Assembly (NCBI RefSeq): GCF_005239225.2
Contig: NC_133284.1
Coordinates: 31,916,339 to 31,980,338 of the forward strand
DNA: 64,000 nt
Direction of reading: 5' to 3'
Origin: Populus alba
Taxonomy: Eukaryota > Streptophyta > Magnoliopsida > Malpighiales > Salicaceae
Position numbers and translations under genes: made by a program. The notes beneath the pieces are model-generated. The model searched no databases. It was given only the letters and a program-made list of their open reading frames with translations, and was not told the DNA's origin. Positions 35,589-47,654 of the stretch are shown piece after piece (position 1 is the first letter of the stretch; each line of letters opens with the position of its first letter).

Positions 35589-38500
35589 TGATAACCAGTT
35601 CTCAGAGTAGCCTGTTACAATATTAAAGCAAAATCACTGCATGCGCATGGGTTTCAGTTGCGTTGTTATGTTTTAGCTGCGGCCCGGCGCCTGGTGCTTC
35701 TAGGTAGGTAAGGTGCCTATGGATCATGGATTCTCTTGGAGATTGAGATGCCTGAATCTCATTTTAAATTTGCACATACACATAGTATTATTGTAAATAA
35801 TCCCAGGACTTGCTTGCTATTGTTCACAGTTATGTTTGTTCATATGCCCTTGTTATATTTATTTTTATCTGGAATGGAGTATTCTCATCCATGAAATCTC
35901 TTGATTTAAAACATTCTGAAAATTAAGTTTGACAGAAATCTGTTTCCTCGTTACGGCAGTCTCTTTTCATACAATTTAAGTGATTCATTCATCTTTCATG
36001 AAGTTATCCTTTAGCATATGATAGCATGGATTCATTTGAACAATACCAGCACTATTAAAAAAAAAATTGAATTGCCTGAATTTTTTTCGAATTAAATTTT
36101 CTTTCAAAACTTTAGAGAACGGGAAATCCGAGTAATTTTCCGAAATAATTTCAGAGAAAATCTGGCAAGGGTTTAGAATTTTTAGAAAATCTGAATTTCC
36201 ATACTGGATTGGAAAAGAAATAAAAAGCTTTGGGTCAAAAGGAGGTGCAAATCATTTCATGAAATCAGCAGTATAATTCGGGAAAAAATTTTAATTTTGA
36301 GAATTGAAAAATTAATATGCGACAAGATACAGTAGCGTATCATCATGTTCATGATCAAAGTTATGTCTGCTTGACTTGTATTGTTAGCCTTTGCCCCATC
36401 TCATTCTCCGCGCACCTTACATCTGTAAATGTTTTTTTTTTATTTTTTGCCTTAAAGTGTTGGTCAAGTATAATATATAAATAATTAGTAGTTCAATTTT
36501 TAAGTCAGGTTAATAAAATGGAAAGGTGGGACGGAGGGAGTATAAGAAAAAAGCTAAAAGACACTTATGATACTATCATTTTGCCCTCCACGATTGAAAT
36601 CATATAACTAGCTTCTAGGCAAAATTATTATTTTCACGAGTCGTATTTATTATTATAGGATTGAATAAGAATATATTGGTATTTTAGCCTTTTATCTATA
36701 CAATATAATATTTAAAAGTCATATTTTAAAGGCATTTTCATTTTTTAAACTTTTTTAACATGATAACATTACTGAGTTACTTTTAAAATAAATCATATAA
36801 AATCATGAGCACTTAAGTCTTTTGATAAATTAAAAAAAAATTATTGGTGTGTGTGTGGAGCGTTTACACCCTTGGAGCAACGCCTACGGGGCCTTCCAGG
36901 AGTGGCAACCACCGTCTCTGCCTATAGTTCATATAGAGGCACATCCACAAGGATGATGCATGTGACGCTCATTGTGGTGGTTAGACAGTGGTTTGATTTT
37001 TTCTCCACCCTTTTTCTCACTCTCTTCCACGCAGAAAACATGTCAGGCCACTCAAAATTAAAAGTTGTCCTCCATTGTTTTTCTTATTTCAATTGTGGCC
37101 CCTTTCCTTTTCAATTTTTTGCTTTAAACACGCTTGCAACGCTTTTTCTGGCAAAACTCGTCATACATCTGGTCTGCACCTCTTATAACTTCTGGTTCAG
37201 AGATCCCTCCCTCCTAGTTCGCCATCCAATTCCGCTGGTTTACCCTCCTCCACTTCCAGCTGTAACCAAGTAAGTTGGGCTTAAGCCATGTATACTGTGG
37301 GTGGGCTCAAAGTCCTTCTGAATATCTGCTTCCAGTCCTCTGCCGCTGGATCAAGGGCCCATTTCCCGGCAGAAAAGATGTGAACAGGAGTCGTCCCCTG
37401 TTTCTCACGTGACCCCAAAAGAGGTGCCGTCTTCGTGAATTTGGTCAGCATCTTCAACTGGTCAGACAATCTGCGTGGGTCTTGGTCATCCCATGTGTTG
37501 TGTGCTCTTTTTTATATTTAATTTATCATAATTGCAGTCCATAAAATAAAATAAAATAAACTTGGCTGGATTGATCAACCAATGCATGAAACTGTCTTAA
37601 AATTATTGCTTTTCCTGTCCGCGTGGGTGCCGCTAGTAAAATCATAAAAGCAATATCAGAACGGCAGTATCGATAACGACCTGGCCCGCCGGCAGAGCTC
37701 CTCCGGCTGTCGTGTCTCGCCATTCTTGGAAAAACTTGGCAGCCAAGTATTAGATAGATATAAAATTCAACTAATGTTTAGTTTATCTCTTGAGAAATAA
37801 ATAAAACTGCATATTAGATTATACATCAAATTACATGCTTCGAGCAATAAAGCAGGCATGCATACAAAGCAGCATTTAATGATTAATAAAAATTAAAAAT
37901 ATGAACAGATTAAATCGTAATTGCCTGTTGAAACACAACTTGAAAAACTATATTTATACATGAAACGAAGAGGAAAATAACAACTTTTTATTTTATTTTA
38001 ATAAACCAGCTAAAATCCTTTGTATATAGGCATTGGAAGAGAAAAATGATTTTTATTTTTCCAACGGGAGTTAAAAGCTATATTGCATTAATATGTGGTT
38101 ATTTTTTTAAATGTTTTTCACTTGAAAATATAATAAAATAATTTTTTTAATTATTTTTAATATAGCGTATCAAAATAATTTGAAAAAATCAAAATAATAT
38201 TAATTTAAAATAAAAAAATAAAAAGAATTTAATTTTTTTAAAAACACTTTTAAAATTAAAAAACAAATAGGATACTCTTGAAAAAAAAATGAGTTTTTAT
38301 TTTTCCGAACAAAGTTTTATGGTTAAAATTTTGGTATCTTGGCAACTTTTTTTAAAATATTTTCAAGATTAATCTTTAATTTTTAACATTCCATATTGTA
38401 ATAATTGTAGATCATTTCCTAACAAAATTTTAACCTAAAAAAAAACGTCATTAAACATGCCTCGAGCAGATTTTAATATGCCTTCGTGAGCTCCGACCTG

Positions 38501-38826
38501 GGCCTGTTTTGGCCCATGACCGGAGCAGTTACGTCAGCACTGTTACTGGATTGGCTAGTTCTTCCTTGTTTAATTTAATTTAATTTAATACTGGATGATA
38601 TAGCCTGGCTAGGTTAAACCGATAATGAATGAATTGTTCTTCATTAATCCACAGTTATCTTATCATCGAAGACGCATTCTCATTCGAGCAGGTAAAGTTA
38701 TATTAATTTAGATGTGATCAAAGGGTTGCTCTGTCAGAATTCAACTTTAAATCCTTTAACAATAATAGTACTCTCTTCCCCAGCATCCGTCCGATCTCCT
38801 TGATTGCTGACGTGGTGAAAGCAGTG
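35589..38826. other. 3' UTR and gene-free intergenic DNA
   Basis: About 300 bases of probable 3' UTR follow the PLA2-like gene. The stretch 36840-37740 is somewhat GC-richer and has open frames up to 140 codons (36851-37273), but none shows recognisable domains and I regard it as decayed repeat DNA. A dispersed-core repeat copy lies near 38095-38260. No gene can be supported. Confidence 0.5.
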
Positions 38827-38829
38827 TAA

Positions 38830-39218
38830 AGAGCATCTCCAACGCCGCTGTTAAATGGAGATTAAAAAATTAAAAAAATAATATTTTAACTTTTTTTTTT
38901 CTTGTTTTTCATTTCCTTGAAAGAAAGTCAAATAAAATGGTAAAATGATTTTTTTCCGCAAATATTAATTTTATATATCTTTTAAAAAAAATCAAAACTA
39001 ATAAAATAAGACCAACAAAAGAATAAATCAATTAAATATAGTCAGATAAAAAAACATTTAAATCATTAAAAAAAATAAAACACTTATTTATTCTATTATA
39101 ATATAATTAGTTTTTCAAATGGTTTTTTTTATTAGAGTATACATTGTAAAAAAAATTATATTTATATTATTTTATCAATTTCTCTTTTTAAAATAACATC
39201 TTTCATTGGAGATGCTCT
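38830..39218. mobile_element. Tourist-like (PIF/Harbinger) MITE with TAA target-site duplication
   Basis: The element is 389 bp. Its left terminus is AGAGCATCTCCAACG and its right terminus CATTGGAGATGCTCT, a 15-base inverted repeat with one mismatch. It is flanked by TAA at 38827-38829 and TAA at 39219-39221. A three-base TWA duplication together with GAGCATCTCC-type ends fits the Tourist/PIF-Harbinger MITE group. The interior is AT-rich and non-coding, so it would need a transposase supplied from elsewhere. Confidence 0.88.
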
Positions 39219-39221
39219 TAA

Positions 39222-42200
39222 ATGAAAGATTCTAAAATATTATTTTTAATATATTTTCTCGAGTTAGAAGGTAGTGAAATTAGAATTCATGACCATTAGA
39301 TAATCAAAACTTTGATACTATATTAAAAAATTATCTTATCTCGTAAATTTAATTTATTAAGTGAGTCTCTAAAATAAGATTTAAATATGGAGTTTGTATG
39401 AATCTCAACTCAAAAGGGTATTAGTATATATATAAATTAAATAATAATAATTTTTAAAAAAAATAATTTAGAAAAAAAAAAAGTCAAGCGATGTTGGGTC
39501 TCTCAAGTCAGGCCAGCCTACCTCACTCATTCGCTACCCCCTCAGATAGGTCTTTTTTTTGTTTTTTTTTTTAAATCAAATAATGCATCGCTTGACCATA
39601 ATCCAACCACTTATATGACTGAAAAATAGATCAAATGGTTCTTTGACTTGAAAATCTATTTTCAACTCTTTTTTACCTGAAACACCCAAAAAACATCATA
39701 GGAGCTGTGATAAAACCTACCATTGGCCTCTAAAACCCAAAAAATCATCTCAAACCCCAAATCAATCTAAAACCAAAAATCTTTCCAGGCTTAGATTTTT
39801 TTTAAGGCAATTTCAAGATAAAAAAATCACCTAATATGAACTCCCTTCATCAAATAAAACTCATTAACACAAGGATCGACCGTTTATAACATAAATCGAT
39901 GTCAACAATATTTTCTTTATCTATACCGGAACGCAACAACTTCTCTCTTTCCTCTCTCAAACAAGAATTAAAAAATAACAAAATAAAATTTATATGAAAA
40001 TAAAATTGATAAAATATTGAGGTACCGAACATTTATAATTTATAAAATATGAGGATCAAATTAAACATTTTGTATTAATTTTGAAACCATCACCCGTTTA
40101 TGGTATTTTTTTCTATTTTGATCCCTAATCTTTCAATTTCATGATTAGCCGGCAAATTTTATTCAATTATCCTTGAATTTGATAAAAAAAAATGCAATCA
40201 CAAAAAAAAAGAGGTTTAAGAATTGAAAATACAAAAAAATTTGTATATATAGTTCATCCAGTGCGAAAATGAACAAAACCCATGCTTTTCAGTTTTCTAC
40301 TTGATATTTTTACATAAAAATCATTCAATAATAATATTTTGTTTGTTTGTGTTATCTGTTATGTTTTTTTTTATGGATTATTTTCATTAAAATTAACAAT
40401 TACAAACACAGCATTTCAATAATTTCAACATGAATTAATAAGAATACCTCTTTGAATAAAAAAACAAGGTTCAAAAGCATTGAACAAATAGTTTTAATAT
40501 ATAACCAAATATATATAGGTTTGAAAACTACACGTCAATATATATTTAGTTTGTATTTCATTAATTTAAAATAGTCTTTTATCAATTCATATTAAGATTA
40601 TTCGTGTGCTGCATATATGATGATAAACTTTAATTAAGATATTAATATTTTATAAAAAGATTTTCTAAATTAGCTCTTGTGATCTGGGCACTTTCCTGAG
40701 TAATTCAGAGTTAGTTTTCAAGGGAAAAAAAAAAGCGGAAAAGGTAGAACATGGCCATGATTTTATGACCGTCGGAGGTCAAAGATAAAACTATATTGAC
40801 GGCCGTGATGAATTCAAACAGCGGCAAGAAAATTTCCATGATGGGTTCATGGAGAGCAGAGATAGGGTGTGGAATCATGGTTGAGTAGGCGCTACGTTAT
40901 TTCCGATGCCTGTCCTAATCAAAGCGTGGACCGACTCTATAATCTTGCAGCCAGTCAGCGTCTGGCAAGTTCTTTGCTCACTCTCTTTCTCTGGCGCGTT
41001 CAAAACAACACTCGTTTTTCTTTACTAATATGAAAAACAACAATAATCTCTTGAAACATTTTAATTCTGTGCTTGTTATCATTTTCATGTGCCTGTTTTC
41101 TTACTTGTTAAGGTTGCTTTTGGCATGACATAGAGAAAAATAAAGAAAAAACACTGAGAAAATAAGATTTAAGAATGAAATGTTAAAGATTTAAAAAATA
41201 TGAAAATAAAAAGATAGAATGATATGTTTTGAATAGTATATTGCAACCAATCTATTTAACTTTACAATTTCCTCTACGAGATAAAAAAAAAATTAATTGA
41301 ACAATAAAATATATATGATGTGTCATTGATAATAAATGAAAGATACTAACTTTGATTTTTTTCAATAAAAAAAATATTAACATTAATTGATACACAACCC
41401 CACTAAATACATTTATTGTAAGCATGCATTGTATGTGAATTAATGTTAGCGCTGCTTATATTTTTCTTTAGCGATATCGGTCATTTTTCTTAAATAAGTT
41501 ACCATAACATGTTAAAATTGATGAAAACATCTATGTTGAATTCATCAAATGATTTTTTTACAATGTGATGTATCTATATTTGTTGTTTGTTTATTTGTTT
41601 CAAATTGCTCTCCAAAGAATTAATTGTGAGAAGATTAAAACTCATCATCCATGAGCTCGGCCAAGTGCAAACCCCAGTCACCAGACCCACATGTGTCTAG
41701 GCTTAGCTAAACGCTAAACACAAACCCCTATCGATCTGGTAAGTTGTTAGATCATCATTCATGGGTGTAGCCAATATCTAAGCCTACACGTCTATTGATT
41801 TGATGAGTTGTTAGATCCATCATTATTGAGCATAACCAAGCGCTAAGCCCAAACATCTCATAATGAATTAAAGATATTTTATTCTGATGAGATTGTAAAT
41901 TAGAGATATTTTATCATAATATAGTAGGCCAACATTTCTCTTGCAAGAAAGAGAAGCACCCAAGGGGCTATAATAAAAGATAAAAAAGATGATTGCATCA
42001 ATTCTTAGAAGCCTTTTTCTAGAAAGTACAATCAATTTCTCTTTAAACCAATACTAATTTAATCTTTTGAGAGTTCTCAAATATATAAAAGGACCCTTAT
42101 GCAAGTAACAACAATGATTTACCCGTGCTTTCACCAAGGAAGGGTGGGTCATATTACCAAAACCAGATTTCATCACTATCTTTGTCACATTTCATTTAAA

Positions 42201-43539
42201 AAGTTTAGATAATTGCCTTGAATTTAATTGAATCTTTTAAATGAATAATAACTCACATTGTCATAATCAACACAAACATACAATCATTGAATCCTGACAA
42301 CTTGTAATTGAGTACAAGTAAGTTTATAATTATAACCTCTTGGGATAAAGAAAAATTAATTTAATTTTTCATTGTATTAGGAAAAAAGCTACAAGGTAAG
42401 AGAGGACTGTAAAATTAGAAGAGAATGATAGAAAAAAATATAAAGTAAAACTCGATAATAAAAAAGACAACGCAAGAGTATGGATAACTAATACGATAAT
42501 ATTATTTAGTACTTGAGGATCACATATTTCATTTTTATTTATTTTCATTTTCCCTCCTCTTTTTTAAAAAATTGTTTTAATAAAGATCTAACATCTAATT
42601 GTTTTTAAATTGGATTTTTTTAATGCTCATAGATAAATTTTCATTATTATCAATATTTGTGTTACCATGAGTTTTTTATTTTTTGTAAATTGTTCTTTCG
42701 TATAGAGGGGTTTTTTTTTTCTACTTGTTAGAGATTTTTTTTTTCCCTTCGAATAAAGATTTAGTGAGTATTTCAAGGTTTTTGTTTTTTTTTTTGTAAA
42801 ATTAGCACAGTAATTATAAAAATTCAGTGGAAGAGCACTGTTTCAAAAAGATATGGCAAAATAACACAGTTTGACATTTTGATGCTTTGGAAGCGCAACA
42901 TTTAGTAAGTGTCACTATTAAAAAGAGCGACAAGGTAGATATCGCAATTCTAAAGCATAACATTAATTAAAATTTAAATGCAGCCTGATCAAGAGGACAT
43001 ACAAACCATACAACCTCTCCTTATCTCTCTAAAACCATATGTCTCCCCTTACAATCTCTTTAAAAAATCCACCAAATCCTTTTATTTGCCCTTAAAACAA
43101 CAAAAAATTGACCGTTCTCTTTGTCGTTGCCATCACTACCACCACCGTTGCCGCCGCCACCCCAACTTTTTTTCTACCTCTACAAGCAAGGTAAATATAC
43201 TACATTGCTATAAATTTGTGTTTTGTTTGGTTGAAATAAAATAATTTTTTAGGTTGAATTTAAGGTTTATTGTGATTTTAGGGTTTGTTAAATTAATGTG
43301 AAATTAGTTAAGAACATCATTATTTAGAGATAATTTGATATATTTAAACATGACAATAAGTCAAATTAATTATGAAATAATATTTTTAATTAATTATGTG
43401 TTTTGTTTAATTGATGTTAAGTTGTTGAATTAGAAATTTTGTGTATATTGTTGAAATCAACTAATAATATAATTAACTACGCTTGATGATTTAAGGCAAG
43501 AGAGCACCAATTTGGTATTTTCTTTATAGGTTTACGAAT
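39222..43539. other. AT-rich gene-free stretch
   Basis: No supported gene. Contents are long A/T runs. A loosely repetitive patch at about 41640-41850 has 'catcatccatgagctcggcc'-like phrases recurring near 41644, 41752 and 41818. Some short open frames have biased composition. The short Arg/His-rich frame at 42978-43244 has no recognisable domain. Confidence 0.5.
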
Positions 43540-45190
43540 TATGTTATGTGAATGAGCATTTGGATTGACACCCCCTCCTTCTGAATGAAAAGGGGGTAAC
43601 AAACGTCTTAAATAGATCGATGAGATATTTACAACATCACTAGTTGATACTAACAAAGAGGTCTTACGAAGGTACAAAATCAATTATGAATTTAATGTGT
43701 TGATTATTTGTTAAGTTTGCATGAATTATTATGATAATTTTAATGTTTCATATAGGTATGTTAGAACATGTATACTCTATATGTTTGGTAGTGTGTTATT
43801 TATTTACCTAATAGAAAGATATGTGCCCTTAATTTTTGTGACTCTCTTTGATGGTTTTGATGTTATTCCTATATATAGTTGGAGATCTACTATCTTGGTA
43901 TGCTTGTTCAAGCATCTATTTCTTGTGTTCATGAAGTGGGTCAAATGGGTTAAGAGATGTTTGCTATTTTTATAGGTATGAAGATATACTATTGTTACTT
44001 TAAGTTTTTTTATTGAATAACAATTATAATCGTGGGAACATCTTTATGTGTGTAGACCCCATATACCCCAATTGCCATCTATGACTGTCTAGACGAAAAG
44101 GGTTACATTTCATCTCTCACTCAGGTGCAGCTATAATGATGTTATTTTGAAATTATATGTATTTATATTGTATAACCGTAACTTTTAAAAAATACAATTA
44201 AACTAACATATTTTTAATATTAGGTGGTGTACTGATAAAGTGTTTTAAAATAATCCAACATATGTGTTGGTATTTTACCGGAGTGAGTTAGACACATAAT
44301 ATGCTATTCATGTATTTTTTTAATCATTCGTGTTGTAAAAATCATTACACTTCACTAAATTATTGTTGTTTAATATTTAAAAAATCAATATTCTATAGGT
44401 CATGTGAACACCTTACTCGAAGTAAAGATCAACGGTTACTCCGGTTGTTTGCACCAGTGGAATGGACATATGGACATCAGTGGTCCCGTTAATTTTTTTT
44501 AGAGGGTCGAGCTACATTGTCTAGATCGGGTAATGCGACAGTTCGATAACATACAACACATTCTAGTCAACATCAACACGAGTGATACATTACACACTGT
44601 AACTCGTCGGGGTAAAAAATAATGATTATGACTGGTTAAGCCAGCATGGAGCATAAGTTTCACAATGGGATGCATAGAGAAATGTGATATTTGTAGAGAT
44701 GCATCACGTGATTACAGATGATGAAGATATTATTTGGTACATGAATATCACATGTCGAGTCATTAATCTGGATCCCATAAAGGTTTCTCCACCTAAACAC
44801 ATGCTGTATGAGCAACATGCCCAACAAATTCAAAATCTTGTAAGTAATAAAATCTTTTCATAACTATAAAATGCTAAACGTTGGGTTTTATGTATTAATC
44901 TTTTAATTTAACATTAATGTCTTATTAATATTAGGTTGGTTTCATGTTACGGGAGGGGCGAGAAGCCACATCTTATCTTCGTAATGTTAATTAATAAAGT
45001 GAAATTCACATTGTTGCATCTCGGTGGTTAAATGTTTGCCACACTGGACTTGATGCATTTGGAGAGAGGTTAATTCTTAATGATGACATTGTAGAGGACG
45101 AGGCCATTCAAGAAGGTGAAAAAGCTAGATTTAGTCGTGTTGCTGATAAGCCTGGATCGTCTAGTGGATGACGTAGACGCAAATAGATAA
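43540..45190 (+). pseudogene. Plant mobile domain (MAIN-like / PPP7 long-form-like) pseudogene
   Basis: Fragments in several frames of the plus strand match the order of a plant mobile domain protein, compared with the family pattern from memory. 'IDEIFTTSLVDTNKEVLRRY' lies near 43615-43675. 'MFGSVLFIYLIERYVPLIFV' followed by 'DGFDVIPIYSWRST' lies at 43781-43905. 'VLVFYRSELDT' is near 44260, 'DRVMRQFDNIQHI' near 44520, and 'LHTVTRRGKK' near 44595. 'YMNITCRVINLD' is near 44740, and an Arg-rich tail ends near 45187. Stops and shifts interrupt it, for example within the YDWLSQHGA segment and after 'YLRNVN'. Family members are transposon-related proteins, some domesticated in meristem maintenance and silencing. 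Some gaps could be introns, but the in-frame stops inside conserved blocks argue for a dead copy. Confidence 0.72.
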
Positions 45191-46380
45191 ATGAGTTATG
45201 TTTATATATTTTGAGATTACTTGAATATTGTATCATTGAATTATTCTTGATTCATTTAAAATGTATATATTTTTTTTCCTATTATTGGAGCTACTTTGTT
45301 ATTATGAAATGTAAGAATTTGTTGAGTTTAGTTATAATTTTTTCATTGGGGTTATTGTGTTTTTTAGCATTTTTTTTAAGCGGGATAAAATTTTAGGTAT
45401 ACTTTCTAAATAGAAAAAAACTTTGTCTAAAATTTATCAAAATTATAAATTTTTTAACTTCCTAAAAATCATAAAATAAATTAAATTTCAGAATAACAGA
45501 AACTATGATTTTATAAACTTTTGCAGTCCCAAAACACCAAAATTTTCTAGAACTAGACAATAGCCAATACAATCCGATCATTTTTACTATCGCCTAATCG
45601 TTTTTTAAAATATCTAGCTGTTTTTTTAAAAAGGTTAGCTAACTGATGTCGTGATTAAAAATAATGACACCTGATTAAATGTCATGATTATAGACATTAA
45701 TATCCTCAAATTTTATTATTTCGTCAAATTTTTTTCATCCAATGTTACTTAGCTATTTATTTTTATTTTATAAACTAATTACCCAATTTAAACTATTTTC
45801 AATTGAATGAAGATTTAGATATTTTGACGGATATGGATTTTTCATTCAGTGAAGCTTAATAATGTTTGTTTATTCCTCGTTGATTCACGATGACTTCAAC
45901 TCATATGCGATCACATGTTGCTACAAATTCCCATAAAAGCAGCTTAAATTTAAAAGTTTTATCAAAGCCAATGAAATAACCGTTCGGTGCTTGAAAAGTC
46001 TAGTTTTCACAGTTCATTCTCTCAATATCCTTTTTAATTCTTTTGTTATTTTTGCACAATTCTAATGTAAAAACAGTGATATATAATATATTTACGTCTT
46101 TTTTATATTAATGAAATATTATTTTACATTCTAAAAAAATAGTAATAGGAGAGTGAGATAAACTCTGGTGGCACGGAGCGTGAAGATTGATGATAATCAG
46201 AAAATTAATTAACAATAATAACACCAGATAATAAGACTTAAAAATCCTATTCGTCAATAGTGAACAAAACGGTGGCGTTTCGAGAATAGCAAGCCGCCTG
46301 AAAGAAAAAAGCAAAAAAAGAAAGAGAGAGAAAGAAATAGAAAGGAATTGAAAACGCATAGAATTTGTAGCCTCATCATC
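45191..46380. other. Intergenic DNA and SMG7 promoter region
   Basis: No gene is visible. The last about 100 bases lead into a pyrimidine-rich tract (46380-46437, runs of CCCTCCC and CTCTTTCTCC) typical of the promoter or early 5' UTR of plant housekeeping genes. Everything before that is AT-rich. Confidence 0.5.
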
Positions 46381-46484
46381 TCCTCCTTTTACCTAAAACA
46401 CATCCCTCCCCCCCTCCCTCCCCCTCTTTCTCCAGCGAACCATCACCAAACAAACCCTAACTGAAAATCAAATTCTACTCATCG

Positions 46485-46493
46485 ATGCTTTGA
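46485..46493 (+). promoter_or_regulatory. Minimal upstream ORF in the SMG7 leader
   Basis: ATG CTT TGA, a two-codon upstream ORF, lies in the first leader exon before the donor at 46541. It is relevant only if transcription starts upstream of 46485, which the adjacent pyrimidine tract suggests. Confidence 0.4.
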
Positions 46494-46540
46494 TTAGAAG
46501 AAGAAGAAATTCTCTTTCCGTCTCAGATCTGATTGTTCTG

Positions 46541-47593
46541 GTATGCGTTGTTCTTATACCCTCTCTTTATTTCTTGGAATCTGTGGTTTCTAACCGATTG
46601 ATTTTCATGTGTTTTTATTGCTTTGATCATCCACTCTTTGCAGATCGGTTAGTAGTCGTGTTTTATTTCTTCCTTTTCTTATTCTTTTTTTTTTCTTGCT
46701 TCTGGGAACGCGTTATTTTTACTCGTTTATGGATTTGATTTAAGAAATTCAGTCTCTGTATGGCTGCTGAGGATATTGAGGAAACCTTGCAAGAAAAAGA
46801 AATTTTAGAACCATATGATTTTTTCTTATCTTTTTTCTTTTAATTAATTTTTAGAATCTGAAATAAACTGAACTGTAACGTTCTCTCTCTCTCTCCCCTT
46901 TTAAATTTTAATTTTACTGCTCTCTGCGGACAGGGAAAATTTGAGATAGCCAGCTTTCTTTTATTTTCTTTGTTGTTTTTTGTTAGTAACCAAGCTGGAG
47001 AGTTTGTGCAAAATTACGGAGAATGACTCTTGACTTCATACTTCTTTTTTCTTAAATTTATTGATGTGTATTAAGGTAGTCGACTGAGAAGTAAGGCATA
47101 TGATTTATTTTAAGTTTTATTGATATGCGTTAAGGTAGTTGATTAGTTTATGAGGTTTCAATTTTAATGGATTGCCAGTCATATTATAACAATGAAATCA
47201 AATATTTGTCGTAGTGAGTTGTGGATGTGCTGTGCAAGACCATGAGAAGGACATGAAATCTTAATGTTTGGCTTAGTTGGTCTTGATCGGTTTGTTCTAG
47301 TTTTTTCTTGAATGTTGAATGGTGTTTTAAATGCCCTAAAGAGGGGGAAGTGAATTTATTGTAGAGTGTGGAAGGTCTGTGGTGTTGTATATAAAAATGG
47401 GAATCTTTGTAATGAAACCTTAAAGATCGAATCTGATGTTGGATGAAGGTGACTTATTTTAGTTGTTTTCAAATGCTTTTTTTTTTATTCTCCGTTTCCT
47501 TTCCATGCTTTTCATTTATTTCTATAAATTCTGAATTTCTCTCTATATTGTTGCTAAGCTGTTCTAATTATTTTTCTAGTTTTTTCCCTGCAG
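46541..47593 (+). other. Probable 5' UTR intron of SMG7
   Basis: The donor GTTCTG|GTATGC at 46541 and the acceptor TTTTCCCTGCAG ending at 47593 delimit a 1053-base T-rich leader intron. The coding start follows 41 bases into the next exon. Inferred from splice sites and from the absence of coding potential in between. Confidence 0.65.
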
Positions 47594-47627
47594 ATTGAGT
47601 GCAATTTCAAGTAGTCAAATACATTTG

Positions 47628-47654
47628 ATGGATAATGATTGTGCAGATGGATAA
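47628..47654 (+). promoter_or_regulatory. Upstream ORF overlapping the SMG7 start codon
   Basis: ATG GAT AAT GAT TGT GCA GAT GGA TAA runs from 47628 to 47654, out of frame with and overlapping the presumed SMG7 start at 47635. Ribosomes using it would bypass 47635 and 47647 and could reinitiate only further on, for example at the in-frame ATG at 47656. Confidence 0.55.

Noticed and set aside
36851..37273. 140-codon open frame on the plus strand in the gap after the PLA2-like gene.
   Set aside because: No recognisable domain, no splice partners and uneven composition. The surrounding sequence looks like decayed repeat DNA.
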